From: Pseudomonas sp. UBA5782
GTDB lineage: Bacteria; Pseudomonadota; Gammaproteobacteria; Pseudomonadales; Pseudomonadaceae
Length of the DNA stretch: 21,082 nucleotides
Direction of reading: 5' to 3'
Assembly: GCA_002418465.1 (NCBI GenBank)
Contig: DIEE01000095.1
Location: 2,616 to 23,697 of the forward strand
Below, piece by piece: positions 6,783 through 14,300 of this stretch; positions within the stretch are counted from its first letter, which is position 1, and every line of letters starts with the position of its first letter. The notes under the pieces are model-generated. The model searched no databases, was not told the DNA's origin, and was given only the letters and a program-made list of their open reading frames with translations. A program made the position numbers and the translations under genes.

Positions 6783-7895
6783 CTACTTCTTCCAGAAGAA
6801 GACGCCGGATTTTCTGGGCGTCTCTTTTTTTCTCTTAAGCTTCCCGGCCGCTTCGCTCAGCCCCGTGATGCTCGTGCCGCGCGCTTGCGCATGGTGAAAG
6901 GCCTGCAGCAGGAAAACCTGCTCGTGCCTGCCCTTGTCGCGCAGATAGCGAATCTGCGCCTCCGTAATGCGTCGACTATCGGAAAATATCGCCGGTACGG
7001 ATCCGGTAGCGGCCTCGAACTGCAACTTGGTCCGCAGGCATTTCGCACAGACACCGCAGTTATTCGGTCTGAAGGAGTAGTCCTTGCAGACACTCAGCGC
7101 GGCAAGCGCTTCGGGACTGGAGGCGAGCAACTCCATTTTCTGCACTCGGTCGATATCCTGGTCCGCCGTTCGCAGCGCGAAGCCTGAGCCGGAAAAATAA
7201 TCGTTGGTGACGCTGCTGGTTCCCCACGGCCAAAACAGGTATTCCTCGATCCGGCTGTAGTCGGCCGCTATCTCCCCGCTGCGGTATTGCGTTTCATACA
7301 TGAAAAGCAGACCGGCCAACACATAGATATGGGCCAGGCCACTGTCGATACCGAGCGCGCCATAGGCGTCGTAGGCGTCTGTCTTTATCCGGTAATGGTT
7401 TTCGCAGATGCGGCTGGAAAACCCGCGGGTCTTCTCGAGCAACCCCAAGAACTTCGAATCATCGTGATAACGATAGTCCAAGCCATGAACGGTAAGAAGA
7501 TCCTGCGACTCTCCCCGTGAGACTCGATTCAGAAGGTTGTAGGTCGAATCCACCCCACCCGAAAACAAGACCAGGTCACGCTTGGAATTGGCTTGAGGAA
7601 GCGAGTGGCTCGTCTCGAAACTGACTGCCACCTCCGCGAACAGCTCGGGCATCCAGGCTTGCCACACTCGAGACAGTCTACTCAGGTTCTGTGCGAGAAC
7701 GGGATCACCCACTCCGGGAATGACGAGGTCCTGTCGTGACGCCATTGCCAACGGCAGCAGAAGGATCGCGGCGAAGTTGCTTGATTGAACATCGAAGCCC
7801 TGTCCCAAAGAAACGACTTCGATCTTCTGCCCCGCGAAGGCCAACCTGCAAAGGTCATGCGACACGGCAACTGAACAGCTCGCACTAGTGGTCAT
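6783..7895 (-). CDS. PP-loop ATPase-superfamily protein with QueC-like cysteine cluster (unknown substrate)
   Basis: A 370-residue protein. The ATP-pyrophosphatase loop is FSGGVDS (111-117), followed by LLTVHGLDYRYHDD (133-146), a GLAHIYVLAGLL helix (187-198) and a cysteine cluster C270, C280, C283, C286 (NCGVCAKCLRT). The spacing C-x9-C-x2-C-x2-C resembles the zinc site of QueC, a PP-loop enzyme that adenylates a carboxylate and makes a nitrile. The N-terminal 100 residues are not the QueC type. It starts 9 bases after the O-antigen ligase gene and is probably cotranscribed with it, so a glycan or LPS-precursor substrate is inferred. A diverged paralogue lies at 19235-20404. The last codons (KKETPRKSGVFFWKK) overlap a strong hairpin. 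It is not a canonical QueC, and no exact function can be assigned. Confidence 0.85.
   Translation of the reverse strand: MTTSASCSVAVSHDLCRLAFAGQKIEVVSLGQGFDVQSSNFAAILLLPLAMASRQDLVIPGVGDPVLAQNLSRLSRVWQAWMPELFAEVAVSFETSHSLPQANSKRDLVLFSGGVDSTYNLLNRVSRGESQDLLTVHGLDYRYHDDSKFLGLLEKTRGFSSRICENHYRIKTDAYDAYGALGIDSGLAHIYVLAGLLFMYETQYRSGEIAADYSRIEEYLFWPWGTSSVTNDYFSGSGFALRTADQDIDRVQKMELLASSPEALAALSVCKDYSFRPNNCGVCAKCLRTKLQFEAATGSVPAIFSDSRRITEAQIRYLRDKGRHEQVFLLQAFHHAQARGTSITGLSEAAGKLKRKKETPRKSGVFFWKK
6800..6831 (+). terminator. Rho-independent terminator (plus-strand orientation) inside the 3' end of the PP-loop gene
   Basis: AGACGCC (6800-6806) pairs perfectly with GGCGTCT (6817-6823) around a 10-base loop. 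On the plus strand it is followed by C and seven Ts (6825-6831). A second stem, CTTCTT/AAGAAG (6786-6791 and 6796-6801), abuts it. On the minus strand the main stem is followed by TCTTCTTCTGG, a weaker tail that might still stop transcription. No plus-strand gene ends nearby, so its plus-strand purpose is unclear; it could block antisense reads entering from the flagellar-like pair. Confidence 0.65.
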
Positions 7896-7904
7896 AAAAC
7901 ACTC

Positions 7905-9191
7905 TTAATCAGTGAGTTTGCCGTTTCCATGCGCTGCTTGGAGGCTCTTTGACCAAGGCTGTTCAATGTCGTTGGCCACGCCAGACAGCGCAAAAGCCCA
8001 GGCAAGTGGCAACCAGAGCCACATCCACAGAAGATTGGGCGTGGATACAAAAGAGCTGAAATCGAACAGCATCCCCAACGCACCGCCAACAAGCACTGCG
8101 AGCCAGAGCAACGCCAGCGGATCTTTTCGTTTTTCCCAGAGCTGACGCCCGGCAAAGAACAACACTGACACGAAGCCGCTCAGGCCGACCAGTCCATAGT
8201 TGAACAGTACTTCCATATAAATACTGTGGGCATGCGCGATCAGCACGGGTTTCCCGCCACCCAATGGACGATCCCCCAGCATTCGGCTAAGGCTGGTGTC
8301 GGCACCATGGCCGAATAGCCAGTGCTGCGGCATCAGATCCAGCACCATCCCCCATATCTCGTCGCGATTAGTCAGTTGCCGGCTGAAGAGTTCGTAGGCG
8401 ATACGTTCGTGAAAAACCACGACTACAACCATACCAACTGCCGAAACGAGGAACAGAAGGCGCCGCCTCAGCTTCTGTTCAACACCAAAGAGCAGAACAA
8501 CGCAGCAGCCCGCCAACGTGGCCAGCCACCCCGTACGGCCGTAGGTCAGGTAGATGTAGGAGGCGATCGCCAGCGCACAACACAGGAGCAATACCTGCAG
8601 CGAGCGGCCTCTCGCCTGCAGCAGGAGCCACCAAGCCGTGATGCAGGAAAAACCGAGCTCTAGGGCCGCCAGAATGCTGTTCTCGAACTCAGCGAAGCCC
8701 TGAACGCCAGAGCCTTCGATGCTTCCTCTGCGATACTCAAAATTGAGCACTCCTTCCGCGTGAAGGTTGAAGATGCTGAAGAGAGCCACCGCGGCCGATG
8801 CCACCACCATCAGCATCAGCAGCCCCCTCATGGTTCCAGGCGCCTTGGCTACGATGCATCTGACCGCGACGAACAACGCGATGAGCAAAGCCACTCTCCG
8901 GGCAGTCTTGCCATCGCCCAGAAAAACGCTGTTAGTCGCCAAATAAGCCATGAATCCAAGCAGAAGAATTGCAAAGGCATTGCCCTGCAAAAATGGACGG
9001 ATGCTTTTCCATTCGGTCAGCGCCAGCAGCAGCGCTCCGAACAGGGAAACCCGGATAAAGGCAGCCCAGGAGGTAGTCTCCCCGTACCAGTAGAAACGGC
9101 CGACCAGCAGCGCGAAAAAGGACAGCAGGATTAGCAGCAGCCGGGACCGTTGCGCTACACGGCGTGCCCGATACGTCGACACTGACACCAT
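7905..9191 (-). CDS. O-antigen ligase/polymerase family membrane protein (WaaL/Wzy family)
   Basis: A 428-residue polytopic membrane protein with about 11-12 hydrophobic helices and a large periplasmic loop near residues 262-325. Family hallmarks are the arginine in TYGRTGW (R219) and the histidine in AHAHSIYMEVLFNYGLVG (H322, followed by NYGLVGL), matching the catalytic Arg/His arrangement of WaaL ligases, which move O-polysaccharide from undecaprenyl diphosphate to lipid A-core in the periplasm. Wzy polymerases look similar, so ligase versus polymerase is not settled. The start ATG overlaps the stop of the upstream glycosyltransferase as TAATG. In P. aeruginosa waaL lies beyond msbA and the kinase gene; here it is on the opposite side of msbA. 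Confidence 0.87.
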   Translation of the reverse strand: MVSVSTYRARRVAQRSRLLLILLSFFALLVGRFYWYGETTSWAAFIRVSLFGALLLALTEWKSIRPFLQGNAFAILLLGFMAYLATNSVFLGDGKTARRVALLIALFVAVRCIVAKAPGTMRGLLMLMVVASAAVALFSIFNLHAEGVLNFEYRRGSIEGSGVQGFAEFENSILAALELGFSCITAWWLLLQARGRSLQVLLLCCALAIASYIYLTYGRTGWLATLAGCCVVLLFGVEQKLRRRLLFLVSAVGMVVVVVFHERIAYELFSRQLTNRDEIWGMVLDLMPQHWLFGHGADTSLSRMLGDRPLGGGKPVLIAHAHSIYMEVLFNYGLVGLSGFVSVLFFAGRQLWEKRKDPLALLWLAVLVGGALGMLFDFSSFVSTPNLLWMWLWLPLAWAFALSGVANDIEQPWSKSLQAAHGNGKLTD

Positions 9192-9982
9192 TAGCTGATC
9201 CCGCTGAACGCAGCACCGATCAATACACCGATGCCAAGAACCGCCAGCGCCGCCAGCACCCGTACCGCTCTACGCAGCGACCTTCTCTTTTTCTTGAGGT
9301 CGTCCTGGGGGTTCCAGACGTGACTCTCCCCACCTATATGCAGGACGGCGTCCGATTCCAGTACGACCGCGAAAAACTGGCGTTCCGCATAAGCTTTGGA
9401 CAGACCCGACTCACCTGCCGCCGAGGACTCGAAACGGGCGAAGGGGGCCATAGGTCGATATTCCTGCAGACGACGCAAGCCTGGATTGAAGGTAAATCCC
9501 TGCCATGAGGGATTACTCGAAAGCAGTCTTGAACAAGCCTGCCCCTCGACAACGTAGCGCTCGCCCAGAGAGTGAAACGGGTAACTGATGCGAACGTCAT
9601 GAGCATAGCTCCGTAGCCAAACGACGAGCACGGAAGGCATGCTTTCAAGAATCACCCTGGACGCTTCGATAAAGCCAGGACGATAAAACTCCCAATCATC
9701 CTCACAGTGGAAAATGAAGGGCGTCTTCACCGCAGAGTAGGCCAGATCGATCGACGCAAGCTGACCAATCTTCGGTCGATTCACGAAAATCTTCGTGTGC
9801 GCCTTCCAATGAGCAGGTAATGCGTCGGCTACCGCACCACTTCCGGAGTCTTCCGTGATGATTACCTGGTTGACCGGTGCGGTATTGAACGCATCGAAAG
9901 TTTCCAGCGTCCTGGCGAGCAGATTGAAACGTCCACAACTGGTGACTACCAGGGTGATATCGCTGTCATCGCTGAATTGCAT
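9191..9982 (-). CDS. Glycosyltransferase, GT-A type, with C-terminal membrane anchor
   Basis: A 263-residue protein. It begins with a nucleotide-sugar-binding Rossmann-like strand (ITLVVTSCGRFNLLARTLETF, residues 9-29) and an acidic metal/nucleotide site FHCEDDWEFY (91-100). It ends with a basic stretch (KKKRRSLRR, 230-238) and one hydrophobic helix (about 240-260) that would hold it on the inner face of the cytoplasmic membrane. No exact family or sugar can be assigned. The start ATG at 9982 has AGGATT upstream. It lies 69 bases after msbA and is coupled by TAATG to the ligase gene, which suggests that it adds a residue to the core acceptor or to a lipid-linked sugar used by that ligase. Confidence 0.78.
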   Translation of the reverse strand: MQFSDDSDITLVVTSCGRFNLLARTLETFDAFNTAPVNQVIITEDSGSGAVADALPAHWKAHTKIFVNRPKIGQLASIDLAYSAVKTPFIFHCEDDWEFYRPGFIEASRVILESMPSVLVVWLRSYAHDVRISYPFHSLGERYVVEGQACSRLLSSNPSWQGFTFNPGLRRLQEYRPMAPFARFESSAAGESGLSKAYAERQFFAVVLESDAVLHIGGESHVWNPQDDLKKKRRSLRRAVRVLAALAVLGIGVLIGAAFSGIS

Positions 9983-10051
9983 CCGACCGGAATCCTAATA
10001 GGGTTATTGCATGATCAAGCCCGGCGTATGGTCGCGGAGGCTACTTGCCAG

Positions 10052-11860
10052 TCAATCCGAACGCTGCTCATCCATAGCGAGTTCTTCGAACTTGTCATGC
10101 AACTTGGCGTAGTAGCCATTGGCATCCAGCAACTGCTGGTGCGAACCGCGTTCCACGATGCGCCCCGCGTCCATCACCAGAATGGTGTCGGCCTTTTCGA
10201 TGGTCGACAGGCGATGGGCAATAACGACGGTGGTGCGCCCCTTCATCACCTGGTCCAGGGCCGACTGAATGTGCCGCTCGGACTCCGTATCCAGCGCGGA
10301 GGTCGCCTCGTCGAGAATCAATACCGGGGCATCCTTGAGTAAGGCGCGGGCGATGGCGAGGCGCTGACGCTGGCCACCTGACAGCAGCACCCCGTTCTCG
10401 CCGACCAAGGTATCGAAACCGTTTGGAAGTTGGTCGATGAACTCTCTGGCGTACGCATCTTCCGCGGCACGCACGACAGCTTCACGCGGCGCAGTGGATA
10501 GATCGCCGTAGGCGATATTGTTCGCAACGGTATCGTTGAACAGCGTGACGTTCTGGGTAACCAGCGCGATATGCTTGCGCAGGTTGCGCAAGCGATACTC
10601 CTCGACTGGCACATCGTCGAGCAGGATCGCGCCCTGCTCGTTCTGATAGAAACGCGGAATCAGGTTGGCGAGTGTGGACTTACCGCTCCCGGAGCGGCCC
10701 ACTAGGGCAACCATTTGCCCCGGCTCGACGCGAAAGCTGATGTCGTCGAGGATCAGTTTTTCCGTACCTGGATACGTAAAGCTGAGATTGCGAACTTCCA
10801 GCGCACCGCTGACTCGCTCCTTCTCTACCGTCCCCTCGTCTTTCTCTGGCGCCTCGTCGAGTTGATCGAAGATGCTCTCCGCCCCCGCGAGCCCCTTCTG
10901 AATGGTCGAACTGACCTCCGAAAGCTGACGAATCGGCTTGGGCAACAGCCCTGCCGCGGTGATATAGGCAACGAGGTCACCCACGGTGGAGTCGCCGCGA
11001 AGGAACAGCACCAGAAACATGAGCAACGCCATTGCGCTGTAGGTGACGAACTGGAGGCTCGGGGTGTAGATCGCCGAGGTCCGCGTCATTCGCAACTGCT
11101 TGCGCATATTGTCTTCGCTGGCCGCTAGGAATCGCTCGCTTTCATAGCACTCGCCGCCAAAACTGCGGACCACCCGGTAGCCCTGAATGGTTTCAGACGT
11201 GACATGCGTCACCTCGCCCATTGCACCCTGGATTTTTCGACTCTGGCTGCGAAACTTGCGGCTGGACGTGCGCACCATCAGCGCAATGACCGGAAGAATG
11301 GCGACCATGACCAGTGTCAGTTTCCAGTTCATCCACACCAGATAGCCGAACAGGAAAACAACGGTAAGACCTTCCCTGACCATCACTTTCAGTGCATCTG
11401 TAGCTGCACCGGTAACCATGCTGACGTTATAGGTAATCCGCGAGATAAGGTGCCCGGATGCATGGTTGTCGAAATATCGATTGGGCAATGTAAGCAGGTT
11501 ATTGAACAGCGCTACGCGCAGATCCTGGACTAGCCCGAGAGCAACTCGAGCCAGATAATACCCCCCCAAAAAAGAACCTATGCCTTGCCAAACCGTAATG
11601 AGCAACAATGCAAGCGGAACTGCATACAGAAGTTGCATCTCGCCAAGAATGGGCAACTGTGTAATGTTTTGTTCAGGATGGGCAATTCCATCCACAAAAT
11701 ATTTCAACAAACCGGCCATCATGGGCTGAGTAGACGCAAAAACAATGTATCCCAGCATACTTACAGCAAACATTACCCAGTAGCGACGCACATAACTCAG
11801 CAGTCGCATATACAGCCTGAAACTGGACATTGCGTTAGATTTGCTTGTTGAATCGGTCAT
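10052..11860 (-). CDS. msbA: Lipid A-core flippase MsbA (ABC exporter)
   Basis: A 602-residue half-transporter: six transmembrane helices in residues 1-320, then a nucleotide-binding domain with Walker A GRSGSGKST (388-396), Q-loop LVTQNVTL (433-440), signature LSGGQRQRLAIARAL (493-507), Walker B VLILDEATSALD (513-524) and switch H549. It flips lipid A-core from the inner to the outer leaflet of the inner membrane and is essential in most Gram-negatives. Length and neighbours (LPS kinase-like gene divergent, hldE downstream) match Pseudomonas msbA. The ATG at 11860 has no strong Shine-Dalgarno. A T6/G7 run lies in the coding sequence (minus strand of 11561-11573) in frame. The three following genes separate it from hldE, its usual neighbour. 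Confidence 0.97.
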   Translation of the reverse strand: MTDSTSKSNAMSSFRLYMRLLSYVRRYWVMFAVSMLGYIVFASTQPMMAGLLKYFVDGIAHPEQNITQLPILGEMQLLYAVPLALLLITVWQGIGSFLGGYYLARVALGLVQDLRVALFNNLLTLPNRYFDNHASGHLISRITYNVSMVTGAATDALKVMVREGLTVVFLFGYLVWMNWKLTLVMVAILPVIALMVRTSSRKFRSQSRKIQGAMGEVTHVTSETIQGYRVVRSFGGECYESERFLAASEDNMRKQLRMTRTSAIYTPSLQFVTYSAMALLMFLVLFLRGDSTVGDLVAYITAAGLLPKPIRQLSEVSSTIQKGLAGAESIFDQLDEAPEKDEGTVEKERVSGALEVRNLSFTYPGTEKLILDDISFRVEPGQMVALVGRSGSGKSTLANLIPRFYQNEQGAILLDDVPVEEYRLRNLRKHIALVTQNVTLFNDTVANNIAYGDLSTAPREAVVRAAEDAYAREFIDQLPNGFDTLVGENGVLLSGGQRQRLAIARALLKDAPVLILDEATSALDTESERHIQSALDQVMKGRTTVVIAHRLSTIEKADTILVMDAGRIVERGSHQQLLDANGYYAKLHDKFEELAMDEQRSD

Positions 11861-11889
11861 TGGCCACTGCTGACGGAAAGAAAAAAGAG

Positions 11890-11918
11890 ACTATACCATC
11901 GAAGGACACGGGCCTAAA
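11890..11918 (-). promoter_or_regulatory. Candidate sigma-70 promoter for msbA
   Basis: Minus-strand -10 TATAGT (11895-11890, 5 of 6) and -35-like TTTAGG (11918-11913, 3 of 6) are separated by 17 bases in the 79-base divergent gap between msbA and the kinase-like gene. Transcription would start about 23 bases before the msbA ATG. For the plus-strand kinase gene, TAGAAT (11925-11930) is the only -10-like site I see, and it is too close to the ATG for a normal leader. Confidence 0.45.
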
Positions 11919-11939
11919 CACTCGTTAGAATCCGCGGAC

Positions 11940-12590
11940 ATGATCTCGTTGGAACACACCATGCTGCCCATGAGCGCCATCGCCTATCAAACCCTCACGT
12001 CAGGCGCTGAGGTACTCGAAGCTGACGGCCACGGGCCTAAGGTGATGAGGCTGGCTACCGGGGATTTCCTCAAGCTTTTCAGGCGTAAACACCTGATTTC
12101 CTCGGAAGCTTTCAGGCCTTACGCTCAGCGCTTCGCTGACAATGCCTACGCCCTCAGAGAGATTGGCGTTCCCGTACCGGAAATCGTCGGGGTGTACCGC
12201 CTGTCCAGCCCAAAACGCACAGCCGTTCGTTACAAGGGACTTCCCGGCATAACGCTAAGGCAGGCGATGAAAAATGTTGCCCCCCCCCAAAGACGGGATC
12301 TCGCCAACCGCTTCGGTCAATTACTAGCGCAACTCCATGAAGCCGGGGTCTACTTCCGATCACTGCATCTGGGCAATGTATTGTTGTTGCCAGACCTACG
12401 GCTAGGGCTCATAGATTTCGCGGACATGCGCCTCGAGCGAAAACGGCTTTCACTCTGGAAGCGAAGACGAAACCTAAAACACATGCAGCGCTACGAAGAG
12501 GATCGTCGATGGCTGTTCGAAGAGCACATCGAAGACCTAAAAGAAGGATATAAGGAAATATCTGCCCAAGTAGATTTCTTTAACAATTAA
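11940..12590 (+). CDS. LPS core kinase-like protein (Kdo/WaaP-type kinase fold)
   Basis: A 216-residue protein matching the small kinase-fold gene next to msbA in Pseudomonas (PA4998 position; often called toluene-tolerance or LPS-kinase-like). Visible elements: FLKLFRRK with the candidate ATP-binding K45, a catalytic-loop-like FRSLHLGNVLLL (139-150) and a metal-binding LIDFADM (157-163). The Asp expected two residues before the loop His (as in HGDLHxxN) is Ser141, so catalysis may be atypical or lost. Inferred role: phosphorylation or regulation of core sugars. A nine-C run (12280-12288) encodes A114-Q117 ahead of the catalytic loop. Met8 or Met11 are alternative starts, since no ribosome site is clear. 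It is convergent with the next gene after 23 bases. Confidence 0.8.
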   Translation: MISLEHTMLPMSAIAYQTLTSGAEVLEADGHGPKVMRLATGDFLKLFRRKHLISSEAFRPYAQRFADNAYALREIGVPVPEIVGVYRLSSPKRTAVRYKGLPGITLRQAMKNVAPPQRRDLANRFGQLLAQLHEAGVYFRSLHLGNVLLLPDLRLGLIDFADMRLERKRLSLWKRRRNLKHMQRYEEDRRWLFEEHIEDLKEGYKEISAQVDFFNN

Positions 12591-12613
12591 TTCTTAGACG
12601 GAGCGCGCACCGG

Positions 12614-13504
12614 CTATCGGGAGACACAGCTAACCCATAGATACTTACGGAAACGTTTGAATGTTTTTCGATTCCAATCCCGCAGTGGCAACCTCCTGAA
12701 TAAAACCCCAGCAAACGCCAAATCCTCCCTGACCGCCCGCTTTAATGCGCTATTAACTAAAGCTTGGCGCGCCAACCGATACCCCGATTCCTGCCGATAG
12801 GCATCAATCAGCCTTAAACAGATATAAAAATTCTCTTTATAGTTTGAAGACTTATTCTCCGAGTGCCGCCTATAGTAAGAAAACATGTCTTCCAAAATGG
12901 CGACATCATATCCCGCATGCGCTATTTTCAACTCCATTTGTAAATCTTGAATATCCAGAGATAAATCAAAGCCACCTGCCTCAAGCATTGCCTTACGACG
13001 ATACATTGACGTGGGCCCACCCACCCAGATGTTTTCAATACTGAACAGTTCATTGAAGCTATAAATACCAAAGCTCTTCAGAGGAGCACCGGCAATCTCT
13101 CGCCCATCGCTATCGATATAAACGAAGTTCCCCCCACAACAACCAACACTAGGATGGCTCTCAAAAAAATCTACTTGCTTACTGATCCGATAAGGAGGCA
13201 TCACATCGTCAGCATCGAATATCACCACGTACTCGCCACTGGCAACCTTACAACCCGCTTCGGAGGCCAAGGTAACGCCTCCATTGGGTTGATCTATCAC
13301 AAGAAACCCGTGGCTCGCTTGAAGACTTCGCATGATCTCAAGACTGTCATCCTGAGAACCATCGTTGACCACAATCAACTCTATACGAGGATAATCCTGA
13401 GCAAGTACCGATGCTATCGAGGAATTCAAATAACGCCCATGGTTGTAACAGGGGATGATGACCGATACCAAAGGCAGATCGTTAAAACCGTCAATGCCTA
13501 ACAT
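12614..13504 (-). CDS. Family 2 glycosyltransferase
   Basis: A 296-residue GT-A enzyme: PLVSVIIPCYNHGRYL (11-26), IELIVVNDGSQDDS (41-54), the metal-binding FDADDVMP (96-103), and an acceptor-side region with GGPTSMYRRKAML and the catalytic-base motif IQDLQMELKIAH. The frame opens at 13531, but the ATG at 13504 is chosen: GAGGCGG precedes it, and it overlaps the upstream stop by seven bases. It resembles the gene at 15307-16191 along its whole length, so the two are paralogues. GC is clearly below that of the backbone (about 42-48% in sampled lines). Likely adds an outer-core sugar; donor and linkage unknown. Confidence 0.9.
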   Translation of the reverse strand: MLGIDGFNDLPLVSVIIPCYNHGRYLNSSIASVLAQDYPRIELIVVNDGSQDDSLEIMRSLQASHGFLVIDQPNGGVTLASEAGCKVASGEYVVIFDADDVMPPYRISKQVDFFESHPSVGCCGGNFVYIDSDGREIAGAPLKSFGIYSFNELFSIENIWVGGPTSMYRRKAMLEAGGFDLSLDIQDLQMELKIAHAGYDVAILEDMFSYYRRHSENKSSNYKENFYICLRLIDAYRQESGYRLARQALVNSALKRAVREDLAFAGVLFRRLPLRDWNRKTFKRFRKYLWVSCVSR

Positions 13505-14259
13505 CCAACCCGCCTCTTCAATCGCGCCCACTCTCGCTTGAGCTTCCCGGAAAAGCTGTGTTTGAGAAAATACTTTTTGGCATACTGCTCATGGCTTTCC
13601 TGGCTACAACGAAGAACAAAGGGGCGATAGTCGAACAACTCGCCTTCAGCTACCAAGGAGTTCGCCAGATCAACGAAGGAATGCACCAGAGCGGTATTTC
13701 GAGACTCAAACAAATGAAGGTATTGCCCTTCAAAGATGGTGAACAGGCCGTAAGTTGAGGTATCACCGAGCAACCAACGAGGTACGGCGGCGCACGTTGG
13801 ATAGGCCAGCTCCACCAAAACACCTCGTTGCCGGGCAACTGCGGACAATCTTCCAGCAACGTCATATTGCTCATTGGCTTTTAGAGAGGGAGTATCCAGT
13901 AAGCGCCAGGTTCGCCCGGTGAGCGCGAGGAACATTGGCGCGGCATAGATGAATCGATGATCGATATGATTCGCCGATTGAGCACACCCGAATATCGCCC
14001 CGTCCTGCGCCACCCTCACGGCGCGCCCTATGGCCTCAGCTGACAAGGGAATGCAGTCAATATCAACGATAACGACCACCTCATCATCGGCTGCCGAGTT
14101 GAGCACCTTCTCCATCCAGGCGCCGTGATCGACCCCATGAAGATTTTGCTGTTCTATGGGGTAGCCAAAAAAATTGAAAACACGAGACTGAGCAGACACC
14201 AAGTCGGGACTTACATTATTCCAGTACAAAGATAAAACACGAAACTTAAAACTATCCAC
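13498..14259 (-). CDS. Putative GT-A-fold glycosyltransferase (unassigned family)
   Basis: A 253-residue protein that I do not recognise as a named family. It has a run of hydrophobic residues ending in a DxD motif, VVVIVDIDCIPLS (61-73), typical of metal-binding nucleotide-sugar transferases, then FIYAAPMFLALTGRTWRLL (103-121) and a lysine/arginine-rich C-terminus (KLKREWARLKRRVGC) that could touch the membrane. The start is GTG at 14259 with GGGGG a few bases upstream. It overlaps the next glycosyltransferase by seven bases and follows the AT-rich gene by 41 bases, so it is part of one operon. A sugar-transfer role is inferred from the DxD motif and context. Confidence 0.7.
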   Translation of the reverse strand: MDSFKFRVLSLYWNNVSPDLVSAQSRVFNFFGYPIEQQNLHGVDHGAWMEKVLNSAADDEVVVIVDIDCIPLSAEAIGRAVRVAQDGAIFGCAQSANHIDHRFIYAAPMFLALTGRTWRLLDTPSLKANEQYDVAGRLSAVARQRGVLVELAYPTCAAVPRWLLGDTSTYGLFTIFEGQYLHLFESRNTALVHSFVDLANSLVAEGELFDYRPFVLRCSQESHEQYAKKYFLKHSFSGKLKREWARLKRRVGC

Positions 14260-14300
14260 AAGACCCCCGGCAGCCTGGCAACCATGATACCAAGCACATA

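Noticed and set aside
6783..7895. Annotation of the PP-loop gene as queC (queuosine biosynthesis)
   Set aside because: It is about 150 residues longer than QueC, with an unrelated N-terminal region, and sits in an LPS locus beside a ligase; only the loop and cysteine cluster resemble QueC.
11561..11573. T6G7 run in msbA as a programmed frameshift or phase-variable site
   Set aside because: The in-frame reading (G-S-F-L-G-G-Y-Y) fits a normal transmembrane helix of MsbA, the gene is essential in most Gram-negatives, and no alternative product of sense is seen in the other frames.
12591..12613. Possible bidirectional terminator between the convergent kinase-like and glycosyltransferase genes
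   Set aside because: The 23-base gap has no inverted repeat with a T-run; I cannot support a terminator.
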